Shown: positions 6,160 through 6,527 of the stretch, one piece after another | Layout of the letters: each line of letters opens with the position of its first letter | Position numbering within the stretch: the first letter of the stretch is position 1 | NCBI GenBank assembly: GCA_025456385.1 | Contig: JALOKS010000162.1 | Coordinates: 1 to 6,527, forward strand | DNA length: 6,527 nucleotides | Direction: 5' to 3' | From: Thermoanaerobaculales bacterium | GTDB lineage: Bacteria; Acidobacteriota; Thermoanaerobaculia; Thermoanaerobaculales; Sulfomarinibacteraceae | Translations under genes and position numbers: made by a program | Notes under the pieces: model-generated | What the model was told of the DNA's origin: nothing | The model's database searches: none | Seen by the model: only the letters and a program-made list of their open reading frames with translations

Positions 6160-6184
6160 GCACCCGGCGCGAGCGCTCGGGTGC
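6160..6184. promoter_or_regulatory. Inverted repeat between divergent genes
   Basis: GCACCCG (6160-6166) and CGGGTGC (6178-6184) form a 7-bp inverted repeat with an 11-bp spacer; a second palindrome CGAGCGCTCG (6170-6179) overlaps it. It sits 50 bp upstream of the four-helix protein start and 95 bp upstream of the HAF-repeat gene start. It could be an operator for a dimeric regulator or a hairpin; chance is also possible at this GC content. Confidence 0.3.
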
Positions 6185-6269
6185 GGCCGGACCGGGCTCT
6201 CGCCACCAGGCGGCGAACCCATCGCGACTGCATGTTGCCTCCACATTGCAGCCGCGAGTACCATTCCGC

Positions 6270-6273
6270 AGGA
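6270..6273 (+). promoter_or_regulatory. AGGA ribosome-binding site favouring GTG start at 6279
   Basis: AGGA lies 5 nt before GTG at 6279. The alternative TTG at 6246 has no Shine-Dalgarno but would give a signal peptide with a basic n-region. The site tips the choice towards 6279 without settling it. Confidence 0.35.
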
Positions 6274-6278
6274 ACCAT

Positions 6279-6527
6279 GTGTTTGTCGCCCTGGCAGCCG
6301 TCATCGCGACCGTCGCCTCGGCACGACCTCTTGCCGGGCAGTGCCCGGCTTCAGCGACCCGCTACACGGTCGTCGACCTCGGAACGCTCGGCGGCTCGCT
6401 GAGCTCTGCAGTCGACATTGACGAGGAGGGAGGCGTCGTCGGTTCCTCGACCACGGCCGAAGGAGAGGTTCACCCCTTCGTGTGGCGGGACGGCGAGCTG
6501 GTCGACCTCGGCACTCTGGGCGGCAAG
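6279..6527 (+). CDS. Secreted HAF-repeat protein (5' part, runs off window)
   Basis: The first 83 codons of an exported protein of the HAF extracellular repeat family (named for its His-Ala-Phe motif). The signal sequence is FVALAAVIATVASA. The first repeat is YTVVDLGTLGG...VDIDEEGGVVGSS...GEVHPFVWRDGELV, and the second begins DLGTLGGK at the window end. The two DLGTLGG motifs (6375-6395 and 6504-6524) are 129 bp, or 43 residues, apart, and the HPFVW segment corresponds to the family's HAFLW. Such proteins usually carry many repeats and are predicted to fold as beta-propeller-like or beta-rich surface domains; function is unknown. The start is uncertain: GTG at 6279 has AGGA 5 nt upstream, while TTG at 6246 would add QPRVPFRRNH, a better charged n-region. 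It is divergent from the four-helix protein. Confidence 0.8.
   Translation, partial: MFVALAAVIATVASARPLAGQCPASATRYTVVDLGTLGGSLSSAVDIDEEGGVVGSSTTAEGEVHPFVWRDGELVDLGTLGGK

Noticed and set aside
5463..6278. 271-codon minus-strand frame overlapping the four-helix protein
   Set aside because: Arg/Gly-rich shadow; the other minus frame has a perfect ribosome site and four clear membrane helices.

Overview
The window is high-GC DNA (roughly 70% by eye) with dense, long open frames, typical of a Gram-negative soil or sediment bacterium. A monohaem cytochrome lipoprotein of the planctomycete/acidobacterial type, a stand-alone PEP/pyruvate-binding (PPDK N-terminal-like) protein, a HAF-family extracellular repeat protein and AT-rich TTCGAA-type intergenic repeats together suggest Acidobacteriota (for example the Thermoanaerobaculia), with Planctomycetota or deltaproteobacterial lineages as alternatives. 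The taxonomic call is an inference of low confidence.

Layout. Leftward block (1-3525): a PPDK_N-like protein (3525 to 1774) is followed after 11 nt by a small haem-binding lipoprotein (1762 to 1361), probably as one transcript. Next comes a 284-bp spacer carrying two AT-rich inverted repeat arms (1149-1175 and 1332-1358) around a GC-rich core, and then trkA (1076 to beyond base 1), the cytosolic NAD-binding subunit of a Trk/Ktr-type K+ uptake system. Rightward block (3626-5650): a small secreted protein of unknown function, divergent from the PPDK_N-like gene, then a short-form CstA-type transporter. A four-helix membrane protein (6109 to 5654) converges on cstA with only 3 bp between stop codons. 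Divergent from it, at the right edge, begins a secreted HAF-repeat protein (about 6279 to beyond 6527).

How the genes may work together. Several deal with transport or carbon and energy handling: K+ gating (TrkA), pyruvate or peptide uptake (CstA), and a PEP/pyruvate-type nucleotide-binding domain. The only pair with operon-like spacing is the PPDK_N-like gene with the cytochrome lipoprotein. I see no defence system, mobile element gene, CRISPR array, tRNA or rRNA. Most of the window is ordinary chromosomal housekeeping DNA. The least explained parts are the composite inverted repeat at 1149-1358, the PPDK_N/cytochrome pair and the uncharacterised membrane and secreted proteins.
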